Positions 46,088-55,645 are shown, counted from the first letter of the stretch. The stretch is 64,000 bases of DNA from G963704535 sp963704535 (GCA_963704535.1 OY969916.1:3596001-3660000); one strand, 5' to 3'. Program-made: numbers and translations. The notes: generated by a model not told the origin, from the sequence alone.

Positions 46088-46831
46088 TTAGAGGAACAGT
46101 GACTCGACGATGATCTCGCGGTCGTGTAGGCGCAGGGAGAGGCTGTACTGCCCTGGCGCGAGATTGTCGATCGTGAAGTTGCCCAGATCATCCAGCCGGG
46201 AGTTGCCGACGATCGTTTCGCCACGGAGTAAGTTGACGGTCGCGTTCTGCAACCCGTGGGGGAGGATGTCGTCGAGGAGCAGCAAGCCGAGCAGAAGCAA
46301 GCGACCTGGCCGATTGGCGGCGCGCTCGATGTCGAGCATGAGCTGCATATTGTCGGCCTGATAGGCGTATTGGGCACCGCTGGGCGATCCGCGTAGGGCG
46401 CCGTAGGCGGCGATCGGCACGAGCGGTTGGGGCGCGATCAGCCTGGCGACGATACGCCGCAGAAAGTGCGCTGGAGGGGAGCGGGGAGGTGGCGGCACGC
46501 CAAGCGCCTCGTTCAGCAATCGCAGCTCACGTGAGCAGTGGGGGCAGTCGATAATATGTTTGGATATGGTCGTACACTGGGTGTGATCGAGCATCCCCTG
46601 ATGAAAAGCGGCTAGCTCCTCGCTCGTCGGACAGAACATGCGGTAAAGCCGCTTGCGCAGCAGCCCCTGGAGATCGGCAAACTCGTGGGCACGATTGGCG
46701 CAGTATTGGCATGTACGTAAGTGCGCGACCGTGTCCACGTCGGCCTCGCCGTCTACGGCAGCGATCAGGGCAAGCTCCCCTAGTGCCGGAGGTCTGCTGC
46801 ACCTCCCTGGCTCCTGTCGTTGGTCCTCCAT
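46088..46831 (-). CDS. Zinc-binding anti-sigma factor-like protein
   Basis: About 247 residues. Two HxxxCxxC zinc motifs, HLRTCQYC and HIIDCPHC, as in ZAS-type anti-sigma domains. A C-terminal beta domain (VNLLRGETIVGNSRLDDLGN, APGQYSLSLRLHD) resembles carboxypeptidase-regulatory-like repeats. The ATG at 46831 is preferred; the longer frame begins in MITE sequence. No clear membrane helix is seen. It follows the sigma gene on the same strand with a MITE between them, so the two likely form a regulatory pair. Confidence 0.7.
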   Translation of the reverse strand: MEDQRQEPGRCSRPPALGELALIAAVDGEADVDTVAHLRTCQYCANRAHEFADLQGLLRKRLYRMFCPTSEELAAFHQGMLDHTQCTTISKHIIDCPHCSRELRLLNEALGVPPPPRSPPAHFLRRIVARLIAPQPLVPIAAYGALRGSPSGAQYAYQADNMQLMLDIERAANRPGRLLLLGLLLLDDILPHGLQNATVNLLRGETIVGNSRLDDLGNFTIDNLAPGQYSLSLRLHDREIIVESLFL

Positions 46832-46911
46832 GACACGCTCCAGATTTTGTATTCGCGGCTTTCCACCCTCTTGCAATACTGAACGACGCAAACGACAGTT
46901 TTCGCACGACC

Positions 46912-47015
46912 ATTTCTTAACGTTTTTAGACAAGGTTTCAGAAGACGCCATTCTACTTTACAATGTGGGAGGAGGGAGACTGAGGGGCTGCCCCCTCAAC
47001 CCCCCTTTTTTCACA
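46912..47015. repeat. MITE copy between sigma and anti-sigma genes
   Basis: TTTTTAGACAAGGTTTCAGA, then ACTTTACAATGTGGGAGGAG, hairpin TGAGGGGCTGCCCCCTCA, ending CCCCCCTTTTTTC. It may alter the expression ratio of the two proteins. A further hairpin GGCGGGGAGCGATCAC/GTGATTGCTCCCCGCC follows at 47041-47083 and may be the sigma-gene terminator. Confidence 0.7.
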
Positions 47016-47113
47016 GAACTGTAAAGCCCCGAGAAAAGCAAGGCGGGGAGCGATCACTGCCAGAGTGATTGCTCCCCGCCGATCGTCGAAATGTTGCCCC
47101 AGAGGGGCGACTA

Positions 47114-47905
47114 TCAAGAGGCCAGCAGGCGACGCAGCTCTTGGTTGCGGCTCAGGCGCCCCAGGACATTCCGCTTCACATTGTACACATCATTGACATT
47201 TTCAAACAAGTCCTGGCGAACATTGTAGATATCGCCGGGCTTCATTCCCATAACAAAGGAGTTAAAGACAACGACACGCTCGGCTTCACCATTCAGCAAG
47301 GTGTTGATGTAGCTCCAGAACTCTTCTCGGCTGACACGTTCCATAGCTTCCTCGTCTGGCGATGACAGGGGAGTATGCCCGAAAGGGATCGCCTCCTCCG
47401 GTAACATTTCAGCCCATGATTGGGCTCGGACGCTGTCTATGACGACGCAGCCGGCACAGAGTTGAAGGTAGTGGAGCAGTGAGGCCAGGGTTAAGAATGA
47501 CTCGAAGCGCTCAGGCGTGATTGCCCGCCAGAAGCGGGTGAAGGCTGCGCCGATGAAGAACTCGCTAGTCTCGCCGCTGCTGGCGAAGGCGCCGCTACGG
47601 CGCACCCAGCTCTCGACCAGGCTATTGTAGTGATTATAGACGTGTTCCCAGGCGACTTCATTGCGATCGACCAGCGCGCGCCGGAATAGCTCGTATGAGT
47701 AGCAGGTGTCGTGGGGCTGGCCGCGGTAGAACCGTTCGCTCTCAGCGGCGCACTGCCGCACCAGGCTGGCGAGGTCGAGCTCCTCTGGGGCCGGCACATA
47801 CGCCACGCCGACCTCGAGGGCCGTCAATTGCTGCCTGGCATTATTCGCTCGCCCTTTTGCGCCGCCGGCACGATGGGCCAGTTGATTAGTCATCTGTTGC
47901 GCCAT
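47114..47905 (-). CDS. Sigma-70 family (ECF-like) RNA polymerase sigma factor
   Basis: About 263 residues. Region 2 is recognisable: SYELFRRALVDRNEVAWEHV, YNHYNSLVESWVRRSG, FFIGAAFTRFWRAITPERF and CVVIDSVRAQSW. The region 4-like end is EAERVVVFNSFVMGMKPGDI with YNVKRNVLGRLSRNQELRRL. The ATG at 47905 follows TAGGAG. It is longer at the N-terminus than most ECF factors. The zinc anti-sigma-like gene downstream is its probable antagonist. Confidence 0.8.
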   Translation of the reverse strand: MAQQMTNQLAHRAGGAKGRANNARQQLTALEVGVAYVPAPEELDLASLVRQCAAESERFYRGQPHDTCYSYELFRRALVDRNEVAWEHVYNHYNSLVESWVRRSGAFASSGETSEFFIGAAFTRFWRAITPERFESFLTLASLLHYLQLCAGCVVIDSVRAQSWAEMLPEEAIPFGHTPLSSPDEEAMERVSREEFWSYINTLLNGEAERVVVFNSFVMGMKPGDIYNVRQDLFENVNDVYNVKRNVLGRLSRNQELRRLLAS

Positions 47906-48123
47906 CACGGTCTCCTATTGCTTCGGCCTAACGAGTTGTCGTGTGTAGATGTTGACAGCATACCAGAGCGGTCCTGCGGTGCAGGTTCGGTCCGACTGCG
48001 GTCAAACTACGGTGGCCTGCTGTAAAGCTATTGTAGGAGGAGGCGCTTAAATTGAGAATGGGTTGGGATGAGCGGAAGATGACAGAACGTGCGATGCACG
48101 GTAGTATTCAGGTGCCGTATAGG

Positions 48124-48230
48124 TCTTAGAAACTGTTTGAAGAGGGCATAGTCATGCCAACAATCCGTGGTGGAAAGGGGATTCTTGAGGGGCGCCCCCT
48201 CAAACTCCCCCTTTTCAAATAGTCTCTTAA
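48124..48230. repeat. MITE copy supplying the stop codon of the next gene
   Basis: TTAGAAACTGTTTGAAGAGG left, hairpin TTGAGGGGCGCCCCCTCAA, CCCTTTTCAAATAGTCTCTTA right; TTA flanks both ends. The terminal TTAAGAG provides the TAA stop (48227-48229) of the glycosidase-like gene. The roughly 110 bp before it (48010-48123) hold nothing recognisable. Confidence 0.85.
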
Positions 48231-49432
48231 CGACCCTGGTCTTTCTTTGTCTCGACGAGGAAGCTCTGGAGGGCAAGGAAGGCCGGTCGGGGACTCCAAT
48301 CGGGGTTGAGCAGGCTGAATGACGCCTCGCCGTCGCCGGGAGCGCCCGCAGCCGCTTTGATAATGGCGAGGTTCATATTCTTGACAACCATCACGCCGAC
48401 CCAAGGGCGACCGAAGGTGTCGCGGTACTGGCCGTATGCGCGGTTGAGCGCGCCGGCGAGGTACTCGGCCTGCTGCTCGAAGGTGACCTGGCTGCCGAAC
48501 TCGTAGCCGGGGGTGGTGTTGGCAGTGGCCCAGCCGAACTCGGTGATCCAGATCTGATGGTTGTCGAGGCCGGCCTGGGTCATGAGCCGGCGTATCTGCT
48601 CTACGTGCCGGAAGTAGAACGCCGGGTGGCCGGTCCACTCCTGGCCAGGCCCAGGCTGGTCGGGCCACAGGGTATCAGGTGGGTTGGCGGCGCTGGTGAC
48701 ATGAATGGCCTGGGCGTCGAAGTACGCATTGATCATGCCGTCTTTATAGGCGTAGAGCGCCTGGTAGTAGGCTTCGTCGGCGCCAGCCGGGGTGGGCGCG
48801 CCCGCCAGCACGTAGGCTTCGGGCGTGATCGCCTTGATGCGCCGGTAGCACTCGGCCAGTAGCTCGACGTAGTGGCCCGCGTTTTCGGCGGCGACGCGGG
48901 CGCCATCCTCGCCGGCCAAGTTCTGACCGCTCCAGATCTCGTAGGCGGCAATGCGGTTGCCGTAGCGCCGGGCCAGCGCGTCGACGAAGTCGCCCACGGG
49001 CCGGATGGCGCGCGGCAGGCCGCCGGCTGTACCATAGAAGTCGGGCGCGGCGCTGATGGCGACGAGCAACTTCAGGTCATGGGCGGCGACGGCGGCGATG
49101 AGGCCGTCGAGCTGATCCCAGGTGTAGGAACCAGGGGCGCTCTCGATGTCTTTCCAGGCGATCGGCAGCCGGACCCAATCGAATCCGGCGATCGTCGTCA
49201 GAGTCAACACGCGCTCGGCATCGGTGTCGAGTAGATACGTTGTTGCGCCGAACTCCAGAAACGGCGTTCGCAGCGGGAAAGTCAGCTCCGCCGGACCGGA
49301 CGCCAGCGTCAGCCCAGTGGCGCCGCTGCCGGCGGGGGCGCTGCCGCAGGCCGACAGCAGTGGCAGCAGCAGGGTCAGGAGCAGCGCAGCGCGGCGCAGG
49401 TGTCGATTGACAGACATCTCAGTCTCACGCAT
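48227..49432 (-). CDS. Secreted glycosidase-like TIM-barrel lipoprotein
   Basis: About 401 residues with lipobox LLSAC. The barrel is GH39/GH5-like: FDWVRLPIAWKDIESAPG and LDGLIAAVAAHDLKLLVAIS. The nucleophile strand is IWITEFGWAT. The acid/base strand reads YEIWSGQNLAGE where relatives have WNEPN or WNEQN, so the catalytic Glu appears replaced by Gly. It may bind rather than cut polysaccharide. The ATG at 49432 overlaps the previous stop; 49417 is an alternative. Last gene of a polysaccharide operon; its stop lies in a MITE. Confidence 0.75.
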   Translation of the reverse strand: MRETEMSVNRHLRRAALLLTLLLPLLSACGSAPAGSGATGLTLASGPAELTFPLRTPFLEFGATTYLLDTDAERVLTLTTIAGFDWVRLPIAWKDIESAPGSYTWDQLDGLIAAVAAHDLKLLVAISAAPDFYGTAGGLPRAIRPVGDFVDALARRYGNRIAAYEIWSGQNLAGEDGARVAAENAGHYVELLAECYRRIKAITPEAYVLAGAPTPAGADEAYYQALYAYKDGMINAYFDAQAIHVTSAANPPDTLWPDQPGPGQEWTGHPAFYFRHVEQIRRLMTQAGLDNHQIWITEFGWATANTTPGYEFGSQVTFEQQAEYLAGALNRAYGQYRDTFGRPWVGVMVVKNMNLAIIKAAAGAPGDGEASFSLLNPDWSPRPAFLALQSFLVETKKDQGR

Positions 49433-50159
49433 CAGTGGTGCCGTCAGCCCCTTTCTCAGAGCCGGCATTGAGCGCCACAAAGCGGATGAAATTGAGCAGC
49501 AGCCACCCGTAGCCCCAGAGCACTACCCAGAGTAGCAGCGCATACAGCGGCGGCCAGCCAAGCAAGCCAGGGCGCGACCGAGCCATCTGGGTGATCGGCA
49601 GCAGGCGATCAAGCCAGCGTGATTGGTAGAGCGGCTCGAAGGCCAGGTCGGCGCGCGGGAGGCCCTGGTCATCGCGCAGCAGCATGCCGTTGCTGTAGCC
49701 GTTCGGCCCGGCCAGGACGCTCACGGCGCCGGCTCGATCGACCGCACGGGTCTCAAGGAGCAGTTTGAGCGGCACCGGCTTGGTGGTCGTCAGGCGGTCC
49801 ATCGGGACCGGGGCGAAGCGGAACGTCGTCGGGCCGCGCGCCGCCAACTCGGCGACGGCCAACTGCGCGGTCGCCAGCTCGGCGCCGCTATCGACCGCCT
49901 GGATGTGTAGGATGACTGTGCCGGCGCCGGGGGTGGTGGGCCGGGGCAGCCACAGCCGCACGCCGACCAGATCATGCCGCACCGGCTCGACGATCTGGCC
50001 GAACTGGTGGCCGTCGTACAGGTAGCCAGCCACCCAGCTTCGGTCGACCTGGCCGCTGCCGGCGATCGGATCGTCCAGCAGCGCAAGCCAGATGATCGTC
50101 GCAGTTCCCACGCAGAAGACAGTGGTAAGCACGAGCCGTATAGTGACAACTCTCTGCAT
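49425..50159 (-). CDS. Membrane protein with large extracytoplasmic beta domain
   Basis: About 244 residues from the ATG at 50159. Membrane helices lie near both ends (IRLVLTTVFCVGTATIIWLA and LYALLLWVVLWGYGWLLLNF). Between them is a beta-rich outer domain (VGVRLWLPRPTTPGAGTVIL, LKLLLETRAVDRAG). No recognised family. It lies between the DUF2142 gene and the glycosidase-like gene in the same operon, suggesting a part in polysaccharide assembly or anchoring. Confidence 0.6.
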   Translation of the reverse strand: MQRVVTIRLVLTTVFCVGTATIIWLALLDDPIAGSGQVDRSWVAGYLYDGHQFGQIVEPVRHDLVGVRLWLPRPTTPGAGTVILHIQAVDSGAELATAQLAVAELAARGPTTFRFAPVPMDRLTTTKPVPLKLLLETRAVDRAGAVSVLAGPNGYSNGMLLRDDQGLPRADLAFEPLYQSRWLDRLLPITQMARSRPGLLGWPPLYALLLWVVLWGYGWLLLNFIRFVALNAGSEKGADGTTDA

Positions 50160-50209
50160 TGGGTGCTCAATGGATCTCGGTCGCAATGCAGCGATCGGTA
50201 GAGGGAGTA

Positions 50210-51637
50210 TCACACGTAAAAGAAATAGGGTATGACGTACTGCGAAAGACACCAGAAATCAAAACATGCGACGATCAATACGATGCACGTGGCGAACGGC
50301 ACACGCAGATGGGAAGGAACGAGTTGCACAAGCCCATGTAAAAAGAGAAATGTAAATGGCACAATAACCGGGAGTAAGTAGCGACCCTGCGCGGAGTTGT
50401 AGTATAAGATCACACCCCAGATAAACAGGCCGATCGCCGCAGTCAGCACGAATGTCCACATGGAGAGCGCTATCTCGGGCCGATACTCTTTTCCCCTACC
50501 GAATATCCAGCCCACGATTGCGGCGGCGGAGAGCAATCTGAACAGATAATGCCACCGATCGCTGACTGAGAACGCCGTATCGCCAAAGTTAGCCCAGAAA
50601 GAATTGTAGGTGTGTGTTAATGGGAGGGATATATTCAATTTACCCAGGTTTAAGACTTTGGTGTTGTATATTTCAACGATCTGCCCCCAGAACGCAGGTA
50701 TCTTTTGTGAAATGGGATTATTCGTTAAGAACACTGTCAGAATGGCTACGCTCGTCACGGCGCCTATGACGATCATGGTTCTTCTTGATACATGTCTGTG
50801 ATACGAGCGTGATATCAGCCAGTAGACCGCAAGAATGGCGCTTGCCGGGATCAAGAAGAGCAGCGTGGCCTTGAGCCACTCCCCAAACACAATCCCCAGC
50901 ACAATCCCGCCGACTTCCCAGGCCCCAAAGCCGCGTGTGAACAGGCGCACCCAGCAATAGATCACGAGACAGGCGACGAGTTCCGCCAGCGTGCCATCGC
51001 CGACGGTGCTGTTAATGAAGGTATGGTATGGCATCAACGCGATTAGGGCCACTGCCAAGATATTATACTGCCACTTTTTAGGATGTATCTCACGAAATGT
51101 ATAAAATGCCACCAGGAGAATGACAACGTTCAAGATGATCGAGGAGAGCCGGGCTACGTATAACTGGGTGATAATATCTGTATCGCGGAAGAAAGCGACA
51201 CAGAGTGTAGGAAGCAGGTACGATGCCGAGAAACGGCCCCAGAGCATGGTGCGCGCGCGGGCGACATGGCCGGGCAGCACGCCAATTTGCTCGGGAACAA
51301 CCTCTGGCAGTGGCTGGCGCGGGTTGTACTCTTCATGGCGATACTGGTACAACGATCGCACCAGTTCGCGCTCAAACTCTGGCGAGGCATCCTGGGGGGT
51401 CGGTAGGCGACCGAGCTGGGCCATCGTCCAGATATACTCGAAATGGCCGGTTTCATCGGGCGCCTGCCAGGGCGGCGTGATCAGCGCATAGCACGCCCCG
51501 CGGGTGATCGCCAGCGCAATGATCAGCCACAGCAGGCGGCGCTGTAGCGACACCGCTCGGCTCGCGGCGGCGGCCTTGGGCCGCATGCGGGCGCGAAGCA
51601 GCGGAAGCGGAACATCACTTGGGAGCGGTATCTTCAT
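50210..51637 (-). CDS. DUF2142-type polytopic membrane protein (glycosyltransferase-like)
   Basis: A 475-residue protein with about ten membrane helices. An early outer loop carries ITPPWQAPDETGHFEYIW, where the Asp-Glu pair is the hallmark of DUF2142 and of polyprenol-sugar-using GT-C transferases. The start overlaps the stop of the sugar transferase (ATGA, 51634-51637). It is likely to move or add sugars at the membrane. Confidence 0.8.
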   Translation of the reverse strand: MKIPLPSDVPLPLLRARMRPKAAAASRAVSLQRRLLWLIIALAITRGACYALITPPWQAPDETGHFEYIWTMAQLGRLPTPQDASPEFERELVRSLYQYRHEEYNPRQPLPEVVPEQIGVLPGHVARARTMLWGRFSASYLLPTLCVAFFRDTDIITQLYVARLSSIILNVVILLVAFYTFREIHPKKWQYNILAVALIALMPYHTFINSTVGDGTLAELVACLVIYCWVRLFTRGFGAWEVGGIVLGIVFGEWLKATLLFLIPASAILAVYWLISRSYHRHVSRRTMIVIGAVTSVAILTVFLTNNPISQKIPAFWGQIVEIYNTKVLNLGKLNISLPLTHTYNSFWANFGDTAFSVSDRWHYLFRLLSAAAIVGWIFGRGKEYRPEIALSMWTFVLTAAIGLFIWGVILYYNSAQGRYLLPVIVPFTFLFLHGLVQLVPSHLRVPFATCIVLIVACFDFWCLSQYVIPYFFYV

Positions 51638-53133
51638 TGGCCTTGCATACGTAAGACGACGCCAATCGTACGCAGGATAATCTTGAGATCGAACCAGGGC
51701 GACTGGTGCTTCAGGTAATACAGATCGTATTCGAGCTTCACCAGCGCATCCTCGACGGTATTGCCGTAGCCATAGTTGATCTGAGCCCAGCCGGTCAGGC
51801 CGGGGCGAGCGGCCAGCCGGGTGCGGTAGAACGGGATCTGGCGCTGCAACTGCTCGATGAACTGTGGGCGCTCCGGGCGCGGGCCGACGACACTCATCTC
51901 GCCCTTGAGGACGTTGAGCGCTTGGGGCAGCTCATCGAGGCGCATGCGGCGCAGCACGCGGCCAACCCTGGTGGCGCGCTGGTCATCCCTGTCGGCCCAG
52001 CGGGCCTCGCCTGCGCGCTCGGCGTCCGGCGCCATCGAGCGAAACTTGGTGACATAGAACCGGCGTCCGTGCAAGCCGACGCGCTCCTGGCGATAGAACA
52101 GCGGGCCGGGACTGTCGAGGCGGATGGCCAGGGCGATCAGCGGGCAGAACAGCACAAACACGATGCCCAGCAGCAGCCCGACCGCCAGGTCGATCAGCCG
52201 CTTGACGAACTGAAACGCGGTGCGCGCGGCGTGCTTCTGGATCGGCAGGGCGGCGTACCACTGGCTGCCGATATGCTCCACGGCGATCTTGCCGGTCAGC
52301 CGCTCGTAGAGCAGCGGCATCGGCGTGATGGCGATCCCGCGCTCGTGGCAGTCCATTAGCGTTTGGAACAGGGTGCCGCGCATATCGTCGCTGATCGCGA
52401 CGACGATCTCGTCGGCCGAGTGCTCCCTGATCAGGCGCACCAGCGCATTGTGGCCGCCCAGCACTGGGATGCCGCTGATCTGCGTATGCTGCTTGGCCGG
52501 ATCGTCGTCGACAAAGCCGATGATGTGGTAGTGGGTGTCGTGGAGCTGGAGCAGGGTGGTGCAGAGAGTGGTGCCGGCGCCGCCGGCGCCCAGGATCAGC
52601 GCCCGCCGCCAGGTGAGCGGGCCGCTCAGGAGCCAGATGTAGCTCGTGCGCCAGAGCAGCAGCAGGCATGTCGAGATGCCGATCGCCCCGACCGGGACGA
52701 GGCGCAGCGGCGGGCTGGCGGAGAGGTCGGAGATGATGCGCGGAAAGATGTCGTAGGCGGGGGCGCGGGAGCTGATAAAGAATAGGATCAGGTACACGAA
52801 GGTGACGACCAGGGCGCCGATCAGCACACGCGCCACGCTACCGGCGAGCCGGGCCGACATGCGAACATTGTACATATCGCTCAACGCGAGCCAGAGTGGC
52901 CAGCCGAGGAACAGCAACACCATCCACAGCACCTGATCGCGCAGAACATCGAAAGTCAACGGGCGCTGGCCCCAGAGCGACCAGACAAGCAGCGAGCCGA
53001 CGATGCTGGTGCCGATCAGCAGCAGGTCGACGCTCCGCAGCAGCAGCCGCCGCTCGGAGATCTCAAGCCGCAGCCAGAAGGGCAGCCGCAGAAGCTTGCC
53101 GGCTTGTTTTGGGGCGGCGAACTGACAACTCAT
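51634..53133 (-). CDS. Polyprenyl glycosylphosphotransferase (initiating sugar transferase)
   Basis: About 499 residues, WbaP/WcaJ type. N-terminal membrane helices, a Rossmann-like middle (ALILGAGGAGTTLCTTLLQL, ISGIPVLGGHNALVRLI) and the catalytic C-terminus KRLIDLAVGLLLGIVFVLFC, YVTKFRSMAPDAE, LDELPQALNVLKGEMSVVG and RPGLTGWAQI. It transfers the first sugar phosphate to undecaprenyl phosphate. The ATG at 53133 overlaps the preceding stop (ATGA), showing translational coupling. Confidence 0.93.
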   Translation of the reverse strand: MSCQFAAPKQAGKLLRLPFWLRLEISERRLLLRSVDLLLIGTSIVGSLLVWSLWGQRPLTFDVLRDQVLWMVLLFLGWPLWLALSDMYNVRMSARLAGSVARVLIGALVVTFVYLILFFISSRAPAYDIFPRIISDLSASPPLRLVPVGAIGISTCLLLLWRTSYIWLLSGPLTWRRALILGAGGAGTTLCTTLLQLHDTHYHIIGFVDDDPAKQHTQISGIPVLGGHNALVRLIREHSADEIVVAISDDMRGTLFQTLMDCHERGIAITPMPLLYERLTGKIAVEHIGSQWYAALPIQKHAARTAFQFVKRLIDLAVGLLLGIVFVLFCPLIALAIRLDSPGPLFYRQERVGLHGRRFYVTKFRSMAPDAERAGEARWADRDDQRATRVGRVLRRMRLDELPQALNVLKGEMSVVGPRPERPQFIEQLQRQIPFYRTRLAARPGLTGWAQINYGYGNTVEDALVKLEYDLYYLKHQSPWFDLKIILRTIGVVLRMQGQ

Positions 53134-54314
53134 TGCCTTTGTCCTGTCGTTAGCGTATACAGCCCATCCAGCAGCGCCCCTGAGCGATCCCAGGTGTAGC
53201 GCTCCTCGACCAGGCCGCGCGCATTGTGAGCCAGGCGGCGACGCTCGCACGGGGCGCGGAGCAGGTGGATGACCTGGGCAGCCAGGTCTTCAGGCGTGTC
53301 GTCTGCGACCAGGAGGTGCTCGCCGGGCTGGGCCGCGATGCCACCCAGCGCGTAGCGCGTAACGGCCAGCGGCGTGCCGCAGGCCATGGCCTCCAGGATC
53401 TTGTTCTGAATCCCCGACCCAGCCTGGAGCGGCGCGACGGCGACCGTCGCCTGGGCCAGGCGATCCTGGAGCCGCGCGAGGTAGCCGGTGACGGTGACGC
53501 CGGGTAGGCGTGCCAGGCGGCGCACCTGCGGCGGCGGATCGGCCCCGGCGATCACAAAGGTAGCGCCGGGAACCTGCCGCTGGACGATCGGGAGGACCTG
53601 GGTCGCGAAGTAGACGGCGGCGTGTGTATTGGGAAAGTAGCCCATCCGCCCGGTGAAGATGATCTCGCAGGCACGCCGACCGTCCTGGACAAAAGGGATG
53701 GCCGCGACGTCGACGCCGTTGGGCACCACGTGGATATTGGCATAGCCGCCGATATAGGCGCGGTCGACCGGCGAGGAGACGACGAGCTGGTCATAACTGC
53801 GAACGAGTGCCTGCTCATACCGTCGGACCCGGCGGGCCTCCCAGGCGGCGACCCAGGAGCGCGGCCCGTGCTCGTGCTGGGCACGGCGGCGCATATTGAG
53901 CGAGATCGCGTCAATCAGATCCAGCACCGTCGGCATCCCCGAAAGCGTATCGATGACCGGCGCCATGCGCACGATCTGGACGTGGAGCAGGTCGAAAGCG
54001 GCGCTTCGGAGCAGCTCAGCGACTTTGCGGCGAAACAGCGGGTCAAAGAAGAACAGCGTCTGGAGCGGCAGCGAGGTCCATGGCGCGCGCGCCAGCCGCA
54101 GGACGGCGCGCCAGCGGGCAGTGGGCACCAGCGCGACGTGCTGGCAGAACGGCGTGATCGCGTCAAGCGCCTCCTGCCGGCGCGCTGCCGGCTCGGGCGT
54201 GACCAGGGTGATCCGGTGCCTGCGGGATAAAACACGGAGCTGATGATACCCGCGGAGCCGGTCGCCCTGAAGCGGGGGGTAAGGAAAGCGCGGGAGCACG
54301 AACAGGATGTTCAC
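53130..54314 (-). CDS. Glycosyltransferase family 4 (GT-B)
   Basis: About 394 residues. It begins NILFVLPRFPYPPLQGDRLR, has the nucleotide-sugar motif region IIFTGRMGYFPNTHAAVYFA, and ends with the E-x7-E motif in IQNKILEAMACGTPLAVT. Similar to TIGR03087-like sugar transferases. The GTG start at 54314 overlaps the methyltransferase stop (GTGA), so the longer open frame is not used. It adds a sugar to the polysaccharide repeat unit. Confidence 0.88.
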   Translation of the reverse strand: MNILFVLPRFPYPPLQGDRLRGYHQLRVLSRRHRITLVTPEPAARRQEALDAITPFCQHVALVPTARWRAVLRLARAPWTSLPLQTLFFFDPLFRRKVAELLRSAAFDLLHVQIVRMAPVIDTLSGMPTVLDLIDAISLNMRRRAQHEHGPRSWVAAWEARRVRRYEQALVRSYDQLVVSSPVDRAYIGGYANIHVVPNGVDVAAIPFVQDGRRACEIIFTGRMGYFPNTHAAVYFATQVLPIVQRQVPGATFVIAGADPPPQVRRLARLPGVTVTGYLARLQDRLAQATVAVAPLQAGSGIQNKILEAMACGTPLAVTRYALGGIAAQPGEHLLVADDTPEDLAAQVIHLLRAPCERRRLAHNARGLVEERYTWDRSGALLDGLYTLTTGQRQ

Positions 54315-55063
54315 CTTTGCAGCTCCAGCACCACCACCCAGGCAAACTTCCGTAGTGCCGGCCAGCGAGCGAGTGCGGCGCGATCCAGCGGCGCCAGCTT
54401 GTGCATAGCCGCCTGAAATAGCGCCTGGTTGCCGAAGGGGACCAGCGCGAACGCCGCTAGCGCGACAACATAGAACTCCTGGAGGCGCAGGCCGGAAAAC
54501 GGCTCGGCGAAGAAGCGAATGTCGGTGTAGCTCAGGGGCCACTCGGTCGGCGTGCGGCGCCAGGGAGTGAGCCGGCGGAACAGATTAAGCAGCGGGTTGT
54601 GACCGAGCGGCTCAAGAAATACCGCGCGACCGCCCGGCTTGAGCACGCGGTAAATCTCCCGGCGGGTGATCGACAGGTCGGTATGATGCAGCACCGAATG
54701 GCCGAAGACCAGGTCGAAGCTGTGGTCGGGGAACTGCAACTGCTCGGCGCTCATCTGCCGGGCATCGACTTGGCCGGCGACCCCGGCCGCCGCAGCGCCA
54801 GCGCGGGTCGCCTCGACCATCCCGGCCGATAGATCGACCGCCTGGACGCGGGCGCCGTGCCGCGCGAACCGCAGCGCATTAGCGCCCTGGCCGCAGCCGA
54901 GGTCAAGCAACTGCTTGCCGTCAAGGTCGCCAAGCAGGGCGTAGGCGTGCTGATCGGCGAGGGCCAGCGCATCCCAGGCGTAGAAATCGGCGCGCTCGTG
55001 GCCGGAGGCTTGATCATGAAAATCCTGCTCGACCCGGTGGCGCTCCTCTAACTGCAATCCCAT
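54311..55063 (-). CDS. SAM-dependent methyltransferase, class I
   Basis: A 250-residue enzyme: SAM-binding LLDLGCGQGANALRFARHG, VQAVDLSAGMVEATRAG, FDLVFGHSVLHHTDL and YRVLKPGGRAVFLEPLGHN. First gene of the overlapping polysaccharide operon, so it may methylate a sugar or lipid intermediate. The ATG at 55063 gives the expected length. Confidence 0.88.
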   Translation of the reverse strand: MGLQLEERHRVEQDFHDQASGHERADFYAWDALALADQHAYALLGDLDGKQLLDLGCGQGANALRFARHGARVQAVDLSAGMVEATRAGAAAAGVAGQVDARQMSAEQLQFPDHSFDLVFGHSVLHHTDLSITRREIYRVLKPGGRAVFLEPLGHNPLLNLFRRLTPWRRTPTEWPLSYTDIRFFAEPFSGLRLQEFYVVALAAFALVPFGNQALFQAAMHKLAPLDRAALARWPALRKFAWVVVLELQR

Positions 55064-55160
55064 TCTGATGCCTCATTGTGTCCGTGCGCGACGCATTATA
55101 GCATACTTGCCAATGATCTTCGGCAGCCTGATGCGATCTTCGACCGACCCCAGCCAATCA

Positions 55161-55315
55161 GAGTCTGTTAAAAGGGGGAGTTTGAGGGGGCTGCCCCCTC
55201 AAGAACCCCTTTCAGAGTCTGTTAAAAGGGGGAGTTTGAGGGGGCTGCCCCCTCAAGAACCCCTTTCCACCACGGACTACGAGCGATAAAGCAACTTTTC
55301 AAACAGTCTCCCAGA
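55161..55315. repeat. MITE copy with internal 54-bp tandem duplication
   Basis: GAGTCTGTTAAAAGGGGGAG with hairpin GAGGGGGCTGCCCCCTC occurs twice (55161 and 55215), then a single right end TTTTCAAACAGTCTCCCAGA. It stands upstream of the methyltransferase gene, about 100 bp before its start. Confidence 0.8.
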
Positions 55316-55524
55316 CTCTACCAGATGGACGTGCGCTATGGAATGGCTATAGAATGGAAATCGAATGAGATTAGCGTGGAATTGCGGGCGGAAACGTATC
55401 GGTCTGACGGGTAGGATGAGCCGCAGACACGTATTGGGTTGCTCTTCTGTGATCCTTTTGCAATACTTTGCCCGTAACAGACGACCGCTTATCGATTATA
55501 ATCTGAACGAGTAAATCGCCATAT
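55316..55524. other. Intergenic gap
   Basis: About 210 bases between two MITE copies, in the divergent region of the methyltransferase and the glycoside hydrolase genes. I see no gene and no convincing promoter. Confidence 0.4.
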
Positions 55525-55626
55525 TAAGAAGCTGTCTGAAAAGGCCCGCGTGTCACTCGCGATCCATCGTGGAAGGCGGGTCTTGAGGACTTCCCCCAAC
55601 CACCTTTTCAGACAGTCTCTAAGATA
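55525..55626. repeat. MITE copy upstream of the glycoside hydrolase gene
   Basis: AGAAGCTGTCTGAAAAGG left end and CCTTTTCAGACAGTCTCTAA right end. The interior has drifted (GCGTGTCACTCGCGATC). It ends 20 bp before the hydrolase ATG and so forms its leader. Confidence 0.75.
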
Positions 55627-55645
55627 AGGTTCCGCGTTGATCCGT

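Noticed and set aside
46832..46951. N-terminal extension of the anti-sigma-like protein
   Set aside because: These 40 codons are MITE sequence translated; the ATG at 46831 gives a sensible start.
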